Assembly: GCA_032622095.1 (NCBI GenBank)
Contig: CP136068.1
Coordinates: forward strand, 7,663,314-7,727,313
Direction: 5' to 3'
DNA length: 64,000 nt
From: Siphonodentalium dalli
Taxonomy: Eukaryota > Mollusca > Scaphopoda > Gadilida > Siphonodentaliidae
Positions 48,801 through 59,473 of the stretch are shown one piece after another. A model generated the notes under the pieces. It ran no database searches and had not been told where the DNA came from. It saw only the letters and a list, made by a program, of their open reading frames with translations. Numbering within the stretch: position 1 is the stretch's first letter; every line of letters starts with the position of its first letter. The translations under genes and the position numbers were made by a program.

Positions 48801-51800
48801 ACATTGAAATAGGTATGTCAAGCTGCATATTCTACTGCGATTATTCGTTAGTATTCAGTTGATACCAAACACCGGTTACACCCTACTTAGTTTGGTATTT
48901 GCAACCAACATGTGGGCAGCCATAGTTCAGTCTCTGTGATTCTCTACTGTGGTTAGGGGCAACCCATACATAAAACATAGCACACTTGAGTGTATACATG
49001 CTTGCCATATACATGTAACTGTACAACGTGTTTTGTCTTCTGTTTAGCGGCTGTCCATTCTAGATGTGCATGGTTCTTATGAATAGTAATTGTGTACTTT
49101 AATATGATTTAGAATTGATTTACTTTGCAAGTTACGATACAAGACTAACACTCACTGTCAACAGTCGATGGCGATAGGTCGTCATAGAGAACTTCCTGCG
49201 GAGTTTCTCTTCTCATGTCATCGTAGTGAAGATTCCTACCGAGAAAAGTGATTGCCAGTGGTTATTCACACTGGCCCATGTGGAAACATTCCAGATATAC
49301 CAATATATACTATTAACAGTGACAAGGTTCACAAGTCAGATTTTGGGAAAACACACCATGTCTATGATATCCCTCAAAGATTCTCCAAATCTTTCTTCTC
49401 AGTCACAATATATGTCACTATGACTTATTCGCCTTGTAATCTACTTTTATATATATATATATATTTCGACAGTATCAAACGAAGAGTATTCCAGATATCG
49501 TATCGGAAACTAGCAAAATCTACGGACGAAAAGCGGTCGTCAGTTTCCCTGTCCGGTAAGTAGTGATTATACACGGATACCAATTAAATTATTACGATCA
49601 CAATTGCCGAACTTGCGAAATCCCCGTACGGTGTGTCGACTTTGCTTGAATAGAATTCATCAAGTTATATATTAAACGAAAGAAAAAGTTATGTCTTATA
49701 ACATGCACTGGAACATATTCTGGCTGAGTTGACAATGTTTTAGAATTAATGAAGATATTAGGCGGACAGGGCGATTGACGACCCGTTTTACTCCAAAATT
49801 TCCAGCAGATATTGCAAGTTGTCTGCACGATGTCTCGAATTCCATTCATTTGACATTATGGAGTTATACGTCAAAAGAAAGAAAATTACATGGCCAATAA
49901 GACACACTGATATATATTGTGACTGATTTGGACGATTTCGAGAATATGTGAGCAATATCATAGATGTTGTGTTTTTTCCCCAAAAACGGAATTGTGAAAC
50001 TTATTGGCATTATATATTGACAATACTGGTATTTCCTTTGTGAAACTTACTGCCAGTATATATTGACATATCTGGTATTTCCTCCCAGGGCCCCGTGGTT
50101 ATTCATACATCGTGCAGTGACATGCATAGTGAGTTGTGCGTGCATATTGTTATTCTTTTAATTATATCTCATTCAAACACACTATGTTAACTTTCCATTA
50201 TTGGTAACATGGGATATTTTCCAATGTGTGTGTGGTGGTTGATATTACCGAACGATAGTTACGGCAATATTCACCGCTCAGCCTGAAGATTCCTGAAATT
50301 GTTTACGGACATTTTCCATACTATGAACTTTCGATAAAATTATTTGTCGTTTGCTGTTGAAGGTAAGCATTCCAAAAACACGGATATAATATTTAACTAC
50401 TAAACAAAATAGTGATTTAAAAAATAATTAGAGTATTATTATTTCATTCGTATAAATATTGTTATTTTAATAAATACCTTGAAAGTTTAATACTTTTAGA
50501 ATCGTGTCTTCATCTGGGATTTTTAGTATGTTGTATGCAATATGTTGTGTTTTTTTCCAATGAACAAGTTATGAATTAATTTAGTTCTAATTTGTTCTAG
50601 GTTAGGTGATATTTTGGGTATATTGCCTGGACTAACATGGCGAATAAATAAAAACAACTCATTTCAGCACGTATACAGATCCGAATTGCCTTTTACTTTG
50701 AAGTTCCAGTAGCCGTGTGTGTGTTTATTTACTATTTGACGGATGGAACCAGTTAACAGCCAATGTGGTTGACCCCATCCCATGGCGCATGATGCATGCA
50801 CCTTACTATAGACAATGATAAATTTAATCACGCAACAACTCAACTATTGAAAACTCCCCGCCTCTGTCATCATTTGACTATTCATATGTCCCCCTCCTGT
50901 CTTCTACTTTCTCACCATTTATCTCGCTCCCGCTCCCTGCCACATGATATCCCTAATACTATCTTCCATCCATAACTCAAATTTAGTTGTATATCTCCAT
51001 TTCTCCTAAAAAAACATTATTTCAATCCCTTCCCGTCTGATCGATACCCATCCCTCACTTACTGGGGCAGGGACATGTCACCAAAGAGGAGAATACTTCA
51101 TATAAGCCCTCGGGCTTGTTGTCTGATCCTCATTTCCATAATTATCTCTTATATTTTGTATATTTATGTCATCTGTATAGTATGTTATTTGTTTGGATTG
51201 TTTACACCATCACGAGACAATATATATGTCTCAACTATTACCAATTACTTTCTCAAGAAGGCTCTGCACAACAAGAGAATTACACGATGTTCGTGCATTA
51301 TTTATTCTGCCAGTCAAACTCCCATGACCACAATATATCATGGCCATGTCATTTCTCGTGTGACGCAATATTACTCTCGTTTAGTTAAATATTCGATAGC
51401 CATCGGCCACAGACTAATAACATCGTCTTTTCAAATAGTGTATCAGACGATCGTATTATACTAGTACCATATAAGTGTCCGCTTGACTCAGACGTCCCCA
51501 AATACACAGCAATATTCCACGTTGGGAATACTGTCTTGACATTAATTCGAATAATTTTGGATAACCTAGAATATTATCATGTATGCTGTATCAGACGAGA
51601 AAGAATAGTGACAATAAAATACCAGATAAAACACCTTTAAACGGTAATATACCTTTCAATCCCGTTAGACTCATTTTCACAACGCTTCGGATAAGCAACC
51701 ATGGTTTATGAATTTATAAATTATAACACAATACAAAACTTGAATTGAATTTTTTTTTAGTTTATTTTTTAAAAATTGTTTAAATTCAACTTCTCAATCA

Positions 51801-54800
51801 AAATATATTTCGTTTTTAATTAAATTTAATTTATTTGTATTTAAATCAAAATAATAATTTGTTTTGAAATGTCTGAAACGCTTTGCTCATGGCGTTTAAC
51901 CAAAATCATTTTTGTTTTATTTTATTTAAATAACAGTTTTGAAACTCTAAAGTCGTTATAACATACGCCAGGGTATCTCGAGTCACCACACAAAATTATG
52001 GAAGAAAATTGCGAATAGACTGACGGACAGACATACATATATATTTAAAGAAAAGGATATGATCTTCGCCTCTGATGTAGGAGTGACTGCTGACGTGAAG
52101 AATTGAATAGTTTTAACCCGGTATAGCTCTATGTAAAGACATGTAATTGTGTAATAAACAATGAACATATACCTTTCTTAAAGGGATACTGTACACTAAA
52201 TCCGGCCATTAAAGGTTACTGTACACTAAATCCGGCCATTAAAGGTGTACTGTACACTAAATCCGGCCATTAAAGGTTACTGTACACTAAATCCGGCCAT
52301 TAAAGGTGTACTGTACACTAAATCCGGCCATTCGTGGGACCATCTTCTTTTATATTCAACAGAATATATGCAACAAATGAATGAACTTGAGCCATGGACT
52401 AGTGCAAAATACACTTATGTGCTCTATGAATGATGAACACAACATTGTATTTATAATGAAAATGATTGTATGACTCCAGTCATAAATTAATTTTCCTTAT
52501 AATTACCATCGTTCATAATTGCATCGTTCATAGAGCATATGGGATTATTTTGAACTAATTCATGGCTCAAAGTCATTTATTTATTGAATATATTCTGTTG
52601 ACTATAAAATGAGATGGTACAGTCCCCCTTTAATTTAAAAAAATATATATATATTGCGGTCAGCTGCGATAAGGACCCAAGACCTAGAGCTGATCTCAGC
52701 CCAGTTCGTTATTGTTCAACAGGCATTGGTCAAGAAAAATAAAGTTTCCTCTCATGTATATATACACTGCACATTTAAAAAATGATAAATTTTACAGAAA
52801 TTCTTTGGTACATAAAAGCAGCAAAATTGTAAATATGTTCACGACTTATAAGTATAGTAGATGGGGCTATAATTTCGTATGGTTCTTGAATATTGTGTCA
52901 CATTAATTGTTTGTACCAAGCGTCAACAATAAAGTCCTGAGAGATTCTGAGAAAATCCATTTTGAAATATCGGGAATTATTGGCAATACGTTCGTTGGTC
53001 CCTAAACCACTTACTCTTCATTGGAATCTCGACATCTTCCCTCTGCAAAAGAAAAAAACATAAATGTTGACCCAAATCACTGAAAACAGAAAGCCATCAG
53101 TATCATTATCTGAAGTGCTTTATGAGTTAATATACAAACATTAACGTCGATAGGGGGTCTTCGCTGCGTACATCATGAACGTAATAAACTACCAGCAGTC
53201 TTGTATAACATACAGAACTCATATGAAAAGTATATATGTAGCCAAAACTTACTTCCGACGAATCTATAAAGGATGATACCAGCGACAAAGACGAAGGCAA
53301 CAAAACCCATAGCACCAATAACCGCTCCAGCTAGTCCGCCGACCGATAGTATGGATGCGGAGTCCCCTGTGTCCTCAGCTGTGACAGAACACAAAAATAA
53401 CATACTTTTAAGTGAATGTGAAATATGTTTCCATTAGGACAGTGTGGTGTGTTATGTAAATGTTAGGAAACATTTCAAAACATCTGATATCCCATAGGCA
53501 GGCATTTAACTTAATATAGTCACTACTCCAACCACAATTCCCTAATCGACATTATTTCTGGAACTTTGATAGGATATTTCATGCCGAATAAATGTGTTGA
53601 TGTGGTTGATATTAACTTGCATTTTGGTGTTTAAAATCTTAGGCCCCCAATTCATATGGGGCGCCTACAATATATTCGTTTAATAACAGGAAATAGTGCC
53701 AGGTGACATTTGACTTCCGGTTTGTCGTCTGTTTACGTTCCGTTCGCTACGCCTCAAAATACTATGGCTTCCAATGTTTTCCCAACAAACTATAATGAAT
53801 GAAGAGTTTGAAAAGTGATGTCACTAAATATACTCCACTAAATACGCCAAAGAGTCTTTGTTTATGTGGGACTATTTCTTTAGGCGGGCAAACAACGCAT
53901 AATTATGTCATCGGCGCATGCCTCATAGAAGCCGATGTTAGTTTCACGTCACCATCTGTTAATCTACGTATGTCTTGTCGAGGTTTTGGATCATGTAATA
54001 TATAAAATCTACAACTCGTCCCCAGTTTATAGCGGAAATTACAAAACTCATTCAGTAAATTAGGTCTGGACCTCGCCAAAGGCTCGGCCCAGACCTAATT
54101 ACTGGTCTCGTTTTGTAAATTCCGCTATAAATGGGGACTCGTTGTATATCCTCTATATACTAGTCACATAGTAACATATATTATCAATTGTATGAGCTGT
54201 TTTCTGATTCGTTAGTTGTGTTATTATATTATTTTATTTTTTAAAAATTGAAAATTATTAAGCAAATAAATAGGAGCTATGGGGTAACATTGATTAATAA
54301 TGTAAATTGCCTACCGGTTAGATTTTTTGCAGGATGTATGTATTCGCAGGTGTCTTCGCAGTATGTAACTTTTACGACCGCTTAATTGCTTTCGATATTT
54401 AAGTGTGAACAATGGCTGCCCATGCACTCTTAGAGATTTTATTGTGGGAACACAATGCACAATATAACAGCCAACATTGTCGATGAAGTGTGTCTCAGTT
54501 GGAATGTAGGCTAAACGTCGTATTGCGAAGAATCGGATGTGTATTTATTCAAATTAATAGATTGTTGGTCCGCATTTAGAGGCTTTCTCTGATGTGGTGA
54601 ACGAGAAACCTGCAGTAATAAGCCGTGGTTGCTGTAACAGTTTAAAGGAGTAGTTGTTTTAGCAGTATTCTGAGGTGGTGCATTCATGAAACCAACATAT
54701 TTTATATTATACTTTATATGTACCTAATAATATGATCTTGAGGGCGTTATCGTTTCTAACTATGGTTTTCTTGTTATCATTGTGTCCCGGTTGCCAACCG

Positions 54801-57800
54801 ATTGTGGCGGATGCGTTTGTGATATGCCTAACATGCAGTGTGACTGGTGGCTCTGGGCAACCTGTGGATACGACACGGTTATATGTGCGTACGATTGGAA
54901 CAGATTTATCACCCAAAGAATAAAGATGATCTATGTCTTCCGGGCCATAATTACCACTACAAATTTGTTAATGAATCGTGATTCCAGACTGTAAATAGCT
55001 ATTTCGTGTGAGTACCTTTGTCACATTTAAACTTTTCAAACATCGACGTAGGACGATATCCCAGACACGGGCCGATTTTCAAGCTTGATCTCGTTTGAAG
55101 GAATCTCAATGTGTCATTCTGGTCGATACATGGCCATTTCGATAATAAATGGAAATATCTTCACGCTCACTGAAGCAAGCACAATTGAACCAATGAACGT
55201 TCATACTGAGTCCCGTGCCTCCATAAATATGGGGCAAATGCAGGACCATGGTGCCAGTGCATTCTCTTATATATACAAGGCTTCCCATGGGAGACCCGCA
55301 GATATAAGATAACGCATTCGCACAGTATACTTAATACAGCACCAGCACAGCTCCCGCCACAAAAGGATTAGGCTCCAGCTGATGACGTAATATCAGTCCT
55401 CAATGATTTCAATGCAGTCTATCTGTTCGCTAACCCTTTACATACTAAATGCGTTCTTCCACTGAATCATAAGTATACATTGGGAGGGTCTATTATTCAC
55501 GACGAGGGGTGTGTTCAATAAGATATGAGCAGACGACAGACAATAGAAAATACAGAAGGAAACCTATCCTATTATTTGCATAATAAAATGATTTGCTCAC
55601 CAGGATCAGCTAGAGTTGTGAACGAAGACAGCGCATATGGTTCATCACATTTAATCTCAGCATTGAACTTGTTCACAGCGACGACCTTAACGTTGTACTG
55701 CGTTACTGAACATATCTGAACATGCACAGACATCCACATTTCATGATTGTCCGTTTTACTGGAGACCAGGTACCACATTCCTGTTGATTCTTTCTGAACA
55801 TAAACCAGGAAATGTTGATCAGCTCCGTTATAATACTGCGGTTGCCAGTTGATAGTCGCCGATGAGTGGGTTATGTTGTCCACTGTGAGACCAATCGGTG
55901 ACTCTGGACAACCTGTAACACATGCATAGTTTAGCAGTTAGCTGTCTGAAAACACATATGAAGCGCAACATATATGTGAAGTATGATAGCATACATATCA
56001 GTTTAATCGGACTCGGTGTGAGTGTTCGTTGCTTCATATATGGTTTCAGACATATGTGTTTAGAATGGACGAATGCACTTATACTCAGCATGATGCGTTC
56101 GTGAACAAATTATAATTTCTTATATACTCAATTATGGTTTCATATGCCATGAAAAGTATTCCGAATGTGATACATACATATATATATATTATTCCCTCAT
56201 AAATGTATAGTGATCAGTGTTAGGATATAGCTAACAAACCTGCAACATTTACTGCAACTTCTAGTGACATGGTACCATAAGGGTTCATACACTTCACTTC
56301 ATATTGCCCAAACTCTGTCTCTTGTATCTCCGTTATATCGAGTCGGGCGATAAATTTGTTCACTGCAGCTTCCTCAAGTGTTGTTATTATGGAAACTTTG
56401 GTTACTTTATGGGTCCATGTCACATTACTTGGCTTAGGGAAAGCCAGGATATTGATTGTCAAAGCCAGCGAATCAGCAACACTAGCCCAGTAAAGTGTAT
56501 CTGCAGGTCTTAAGTCATGCGCTCGAGGTTGGCCTATAAAGTCAAAAATAAAAATATTAGTGAAATACCTGGAAATACAGCAAAATACAGATGGTGTCTA
56601 CCGGGTCAAAACGTTAAATAAAAAAGTTCTGCCTTGTCCTGCATTGGACAATACAAATCGATTACGCTGACAACGTCCTTGAGACGCCAACTGTAAGTGA
56701 AAAGGTCTGAATTATTATGAGGTATGCTCTATATAAATAACTTATATACTCCACTGAATGAATCAATGTTAACATAAATTTCAGTATTCTACAAGCTACA
56801 GTTTTTGGATGTCTAACAAAGAACGACACTGTGATGTGAACATTATAACGTTATTGCACTCGTGTGTCGTGATGCTCGGCACAATCAGAACACGTGGTTT
56901 TCTTTCTAAAATCTACTTACAAAATACTCTTGCAGTAACGTTAACCAGTGCACACAATTCTGTCATGCTATCTAGTTATTACATAGATCATGACAAGCCG
57001 TAGAGATCATATCTCACCAGTACAAAACCTAGGAACTTTTTGATGTTCTGACAGTGAAGTGAATAACATTGTAAAAACAGTGTAGGTAATATATTTCTTT
57101 GTTAGTTATCTGTTCATTAATAATAGCAATATTAAAGTTACTCTGTGACGGATTTTGCTTTGCGTCACTTATAGCATTTATTTGCGGGTATTTAATTCAA
57201 TTTAAAATTTTGCAAACAGGCAAGGTCGAATTACAATAATTCGTAAGCACATAAACAGTATTGTCGAACCAGAAACATTGTAATGGATATACAAATAACA
57301 TAACAAATGCATGCGCCATACATTGTGGGGGGGGGGGCAAACATCCCACCAATGCGTGTTGACATTTTGTTTTCGAAAAACTTACATAACACTTCAAGCT
57401 GGACTTCAGTGCTCGTTGTCGTTGTAACTGTGTTTTCCGCACTCAGCTTGTAGTGCATCATATCTTCACAATTGGCATTAAACTTATATGATCCTTGTTG
57501 AGGTTGTTGATAATCTCGAGCTAACAGAGCACTGTTGTTGCCAGCAGCAATCACTTCATTTTGAGAGGATGGACGGCTGTCAACACTGTACATTATCGTG
57601 ACTAACTCTCCTTCTTGCACTGACACAGGTTTAATGTTGAATGTCTTTATCTCTGGAATATCTGCAAACATAAAGTACATGTACAGGTATATCAATGTCT
57701 ACACTGACAAATACATCCAACAATCCTGCACTGTTTGTTTTTCATAATAGACACATTTGCAAAACAATAATACTGCTATAGGAAACCCTGATGTAGTATC

Positions 57801-58185
57801 TGAATTTCCCAGCAAATGAAGAATACATCATTCCAATGTATACTGTTATAAATGAGATGGGAAATCCATTAACGACCAAATGGTTTAACTTGACATCCAT
57901 TGTACTTACAGTTTACTATGAGGTGAAGCTCCTGTGTGCCATCATGAACATTGGCCAGATTATTATATGCTGTACACACATATACACCATCCATTCCACG
58001 CTTCGAGTGTCCGAGACTGAGTTGAGACTGATTCTCGATAATGTTTGGGGAGCCAGCTCTCGTCCATTTATACTGACACCCCGGGTTACAGTCAGCACCA
58101 CATGAGATCTGCGGCATCTGGTCACCTTCCAGAACAGTATGTGAGGTTTGTGGTGGAGTAAAACTTACAGTGTCACCTGCGGGAT
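42676..58185 (-). CDS. Ig-superfamily transmembrane receptor gene, 3' portion (multi-exon)
   Basis: Minus-strand gene assembled from exons with GT/AG borders and matching phases: Ig1 57910-58185, Ig2 57386-57661, Ig3 56240-56533, FN3 55601-55912, possible partial FN3 54724-54861, transmembrane 53253-53378, and tail 53015-53042, 49156-49235, 44085-44109 and 42676-42803. All extracellular junctions are phase 1, the usual phase for shuffled Ig/FN3 modules. The product is a single-pass cell-surface protein, probably for adhesion or recognition, with a tyrosine-rich tail. Similar Ig-Ig-FN3-TM receptors are expanded in lophotrochozoans (from general knowledge, not checked). The signal peptide and any further N-terminal exons lie beyond 58.2 kb or outside the window. 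The 3' end is uncertain: the last exon may use a GTAGAT donor or run on to a stop at 42611. Confidence 0.8.
42906..43290 (+). repeat. Dispersed repeat R1, copy 4
   Basis: Starts CAGGGACGTAGCTAG (the hAT-like end also seen at 4888) and contains AAATTTCCAACTAATGTGG and TCAGGCACGAACA. It lies in a receptor intron. The apparent plus-strand open frame here is not a gene. Confidence 0.6.
43580..43790. repeat. Short tandem repeat, GAGAGTCACTCACTGTTCAG
   Basis: Four to five copies of a TAATACATATTGAGAGTCAC / TCACTGTTCAGTAA unit with irregular spacing, in a receptor intron. Confidence 0.75.
44085..44109 (-). CDS. Receptor microexon (25 nt)
   Basis: Flanked by a strong polypyrimidine acceptor (TTTTTATTATTTCCAG) and donor (GTGAGTGTC). 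Encodes I-SRRSLPI-T when spliced, taking phase 1 in and phase 2 out. That exactly bridges 49156-49235 and 42676-42803, whose phases do not otherwise match. Confidence 0.5.
44421..45628 (-). mobile_element. Helitron-like element H0 (1208 bp), first of three head to tail
   Basis: On the minus strand it starts TCTACTATATATTTTGAG at 45628 and ends with hairpin CCGCC-AGT-GGCGG, nine bases, then CTAG at 44421, followed by T. It carries the CCGTTTTTGTGACTG block (44985-45150), (TA)n, and inverted CATATGTGAAGTGT segments. It also contains the receptor gene's region just 3' of the 44085-44109 microexon in coordinate order, but does not overlap it. Confidence 0.7.
45629..46707 (-). mobile_element. Helitron-like element H1 (1079 bp)
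   Basis: Minus-strand 5' end TCTACTATATATTTTGAG at 46707; 3' end at 45629 is a mutated ATAG after the CCGCC/GGCGG hairpin. Contains a tandem core of about 168 bp in two copies (CGATTTATGTCG at 46095 and 46263). An inverted second copy of the 3' terminus lies at 46027-46055. No helicase: non-autonomous. Confidence 0.8.
46708..47965 (-). mobile_element. Helitron-like element H2 (1258 bp)
   Basis: Minus-strand 5' end is A then TCTCCTATATATTTTGAG (47965); 3' end CTAG at 46708, directly followed by the TCTACTA start of H1. It has three copies of the 171-177 bp tandem core (CGATTTATGTCG near 47171, 47342 and 47519) versus two in H1, and is otherwise highly similar to H1. Confidence 0.85.
48370..48512. 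repeat. Minisatellite, period about 31 bp
   Basis: Five to six copies of CTGTCTCATAGGTAACATGA with small changes, in a receptor intron. Confidence 0.8.
49156..49235 (-). CDS. Receptor exon: tail with YDDM and VLYDDL
   Basis: 80 nt; acceptor TTCTCGGTAG and donor GTGAGTG; one base in, 26 codons, one base out. Encodes NLHYDDMRRETPQEVLYDDL then SPSTVD. YDDM fits YxxM (PI3K p85 SH2 sites) and VLYDDL fits the ITIM consensus (I/V/L/S)xYxx(L/V/I). Confidence 0.6.
49236..52181. other. Large receptor intron, no further exons identified
   Basis: Between tail exons 49156-49235 and 53015-53042. AT-rich, with a duplicated GTATATATTGACAATACTGG-like segment near 50010-50080 and poly-A/T-rich stretches (51730-51860). 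Open frames at 49252-49563 and 51075-51464 on the plus strand show no known domain. Confidence 0.4.
52182..52629. mobile_element. Foldback MITE flanked by TTAA (family K), copy 2, with amplified tip
   Basis: Same family as 11594-11951, flanked by TTAA (52178-52181 and 52630-52633). The left terminal inverted repeat is present five times in tandem (52182-52332) as a TACTGTACACTAAATCCGGCC-type unit of about 28 bp, while the right end (GGTACAGTCCCCC) is single. The rest folds back as in copy 1. Confidence 0.85.
53015..53042 (-). CDS. Receptor exon: juxtamembrane tail (28 nt)
   Basis: A 28 nt small exon with acceptor CTTTTGCAG and donor GTAAGTGG. In the phase set by the transmembrane exon it reads K-GRCRDSNE and leaves phase 2, which fits the next exon (one leading base). 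Another frame would read REDVEIPMK but does not match the incoming phase. Confidence 0.55.
53253..53378 (-). CDS. Receptor exon: transmembrane helix
   Basis: 126 nt with acceptor TTCTGTCACAG and donor GTAAGT. Encodes EDTGDS followed by a hydrophobic stretch of about 26 residues rich in Gly, Ala, Val and Phe, ending IILYRFVG, where Arg marks the cytoplasmic side. Phase 1 at both ends joins it to the FN3 exon and to 53015-53042. Confidence 0.85.
54011..54145. repeat. Palindrome, 135 bp, in receptor intron
   Basis: Arms ACAACTCGTCCCCAGTTTAT and complement with small internal loops, then AGGTCTGG/CCAGACCT around a short GC-rich loop. Probably a foldback MITE; lies between the TM exon and the FN3 exons. 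Confidence 0.7.
54724..54861 (-). pseudogene. Partial FN3 exon (duplicate) between FN3 and TM exons
   Basis: Starts with an acceptor (ATCCACAG) and CPEPPVTLHVRHITNASATI, then GWQPGHND, closely parallel to the intact FN3 exon at 55601, but loses similarity after the strand B/C Trp. A possible donor (TTAG then GTACAT) would keep phase 1 (138 nt). It may be a decayed duplicate or a short alternative exon. Confidence 0.45.
55601..55912 (-). CDS. Receptor exon: fibronectin type III domain
   Basis: 312 nt, phase 1; acceptor GTTACAG and donor GTGAGC. Encodes CPESPIGLTVDNITHSSATI, then NWQPQYYNGADQHFLVYVQK, then QYNVKVVAVNKFNAE. The strand B Trp, the Y in strand C' and the Y-x-V-x-V-x-A-x-N strand F motif are all present, making a complete FN3 module. 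Confidence 0.85.
56240..56533 (-). CDS. Receptor exon: membrane-proximal Ig-like domain 3
   Basis: 294 nt, phase 1; acceptor TTTATAG and donor GTTTGT. Encodes LTINILAFPKPSNVTWTHK and FGQYEVKCMNPYGT. It has the core Trp and the G-x-Y...N-x-Y-G pattern, but no strand B Cys. Cys-poor Ig folds next to an FN3 domain are common in cell-adhesion receptors. Confidence 0.8.
57386..57661 (-). CDS. Receptor exon: Ig domain 2 lacking canonical cysteines
   Basis: Also exactly 276 nt and phase 1, with acceptor TTTGCAG and donor GTAAGT. Encodes IPEIKTFNIKPVSVQEGELV and the Ig-like end HYKLSAENTV. Where an Ig domain normally has Cys in strand B (VTIMYSVDS) and strand F (Y-x-C, here YKL), both are absent. 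One Cys remains in NANCEDM. Confidence 0.8.
57910..58185 (-). CDS. Receptor exon: Ig domain 1
   Basis: 276 nt, phase 1 at both ends; acceptor TTTTCAG and donor GTAAGT. Encodes DPAGDTVSFTPPQTSHTV, then QISCGADC, then YKWTRAG, then GMDGVYVCTAYN. It has the B-strand Cys, core Trp and D-G-x-Y-x-C motif of an Ig domain. Two extra Cys (ADCNPGC) may form a second disulfide. Confidence 0.85.
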
Positions 58186-59304
58186 CTGAAAATAAATGAA
58201 TTCCAAAAAGATATTTTTTCAGTTTATAAAACAATAATGTGTCTATTCATTTGTTCCTTTTCAATGGAAATTTAACATCTCTTAGTAATGATGTAAAACT
58301 ATAGGGCCAGTTCTCTCAGTAATATTATTAAACACCTATTGCTATTTTTGTTGATTGTATGTTACTCCAGTATGTGTGGTCAGCCAACCTGACGTAAATT
58401 ACGACATGCACAAATCTCAACTAATACTACAATAATTAGTCAACCCCGTTTCAGTTGAGTGGATGAGTAACTAGCATTGAAACCAAATGAAAACAATTGT
58501 TTGGTGCTGTATCAGCATAATACATCATAATCTTACAAGCACTGCTTCAGTTTAAAAAAAACTTTCATAGTGACAATTTTCTGACAACAAAATGTCATAA
58601 CTATTGGTGTAAGTGAGTCTATAAGCGTTCAGAGTGCATCCCTAATATGTATTGGCGAATTGTTGTGGCACGTTTCTTTGCACGTGTCTTGCTGTTCACA
58701 TGCATGGGATGTAATAACACAGACTTTCCGATCTGTTTGAAATTAAAATATGTTGCCATTTCGACGGAATGTGCTAGCATTATTTCAAAATATCTTTTGG
58801 TTCACTTTCACCGGTGGAATTTCAAAATATATATTCTCCTTTCTTTGAAATCATGAGGCCAAATATTAAAGGAAATCTAGTTGAGTTATTTCTACAAAGC
58901 AAGTCGAGTTATTGCCGGACTTAAAAACTAGACTACAGTTGCCAGGATAGCAAACCATGGGTTATCAGTATGAACTTAGATGCATACTTGAGTATGGGTA
59001 CCACACTAGTATATGATAAGAGTACACATACGTAAGAATGTTCACATGGACTACATGATGGAATGTCATTGTTAGTGGATGAAATACTAAGAGGTGGTAC
59101 AATCTGGGATATATGGGTTAATAATGCCAAAGTTAACTCTACGTTGCTAAGGTATGATATCAAACAGCCATCTAGATAAGCCACCCCCTGACCCATTCAA
59201 TATAAATTAAATAACAGGGCTGTAATATAATCCCTGTTGTGTTTGTTGGTATAATCGCCTGCACATCACGAATGTGTTTATACTGACATGATAATGATAT
59301 ATAG
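58186..59304. other. Receptor intron or 5' region, no exon identified
   Basis: No additional Ig exon, signal-peptide exon or splice-supported segment was recognised on the minus strand here, so the next upstream exon lies farther away or outside the window. Confidence 0.4.
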
Positions 59305-59473
59305 ACAGAACTGCATTCCCGTTCGAACTGTCATTTTTTCCTGCACGAGATCGATTTTGGCGGAAGGATAATATTGAACGAGAAGCCGCAGGCTTCGAGT
59401 TCAATATTATCCTTCCGCCAAAATCGATCGAGTGCAGGAAAAATTGACAGTTCGAACGGGAATGCAGTTCTGT
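59305..59473. repeat. Near-perfect palindrome, 169 bp
   Basis: Arms of about 75 bp begin ACAGAACTGCATTCCCGTTC and its exact complement, and include GATCGATTTTGGCGGAAGGA. The loop GAGAAGCCGCAGGCTTCG itself contains a small stem. Mismatches are very few. It may be a foldback transposon or a long-hairpin transcript. Confidence 0.85.

Noticed and set aside
49252-49563. 103-codon plus-strand open frame opposite the receptor tail exon
   Set aside because: No domain and no splice context; runs through AT repeat.
53015-53042. Alternative reading REDVEIPMK of the 28 nt tail exon
   Set aside because: Incoming phase from the transmembrane exon does not allow it.
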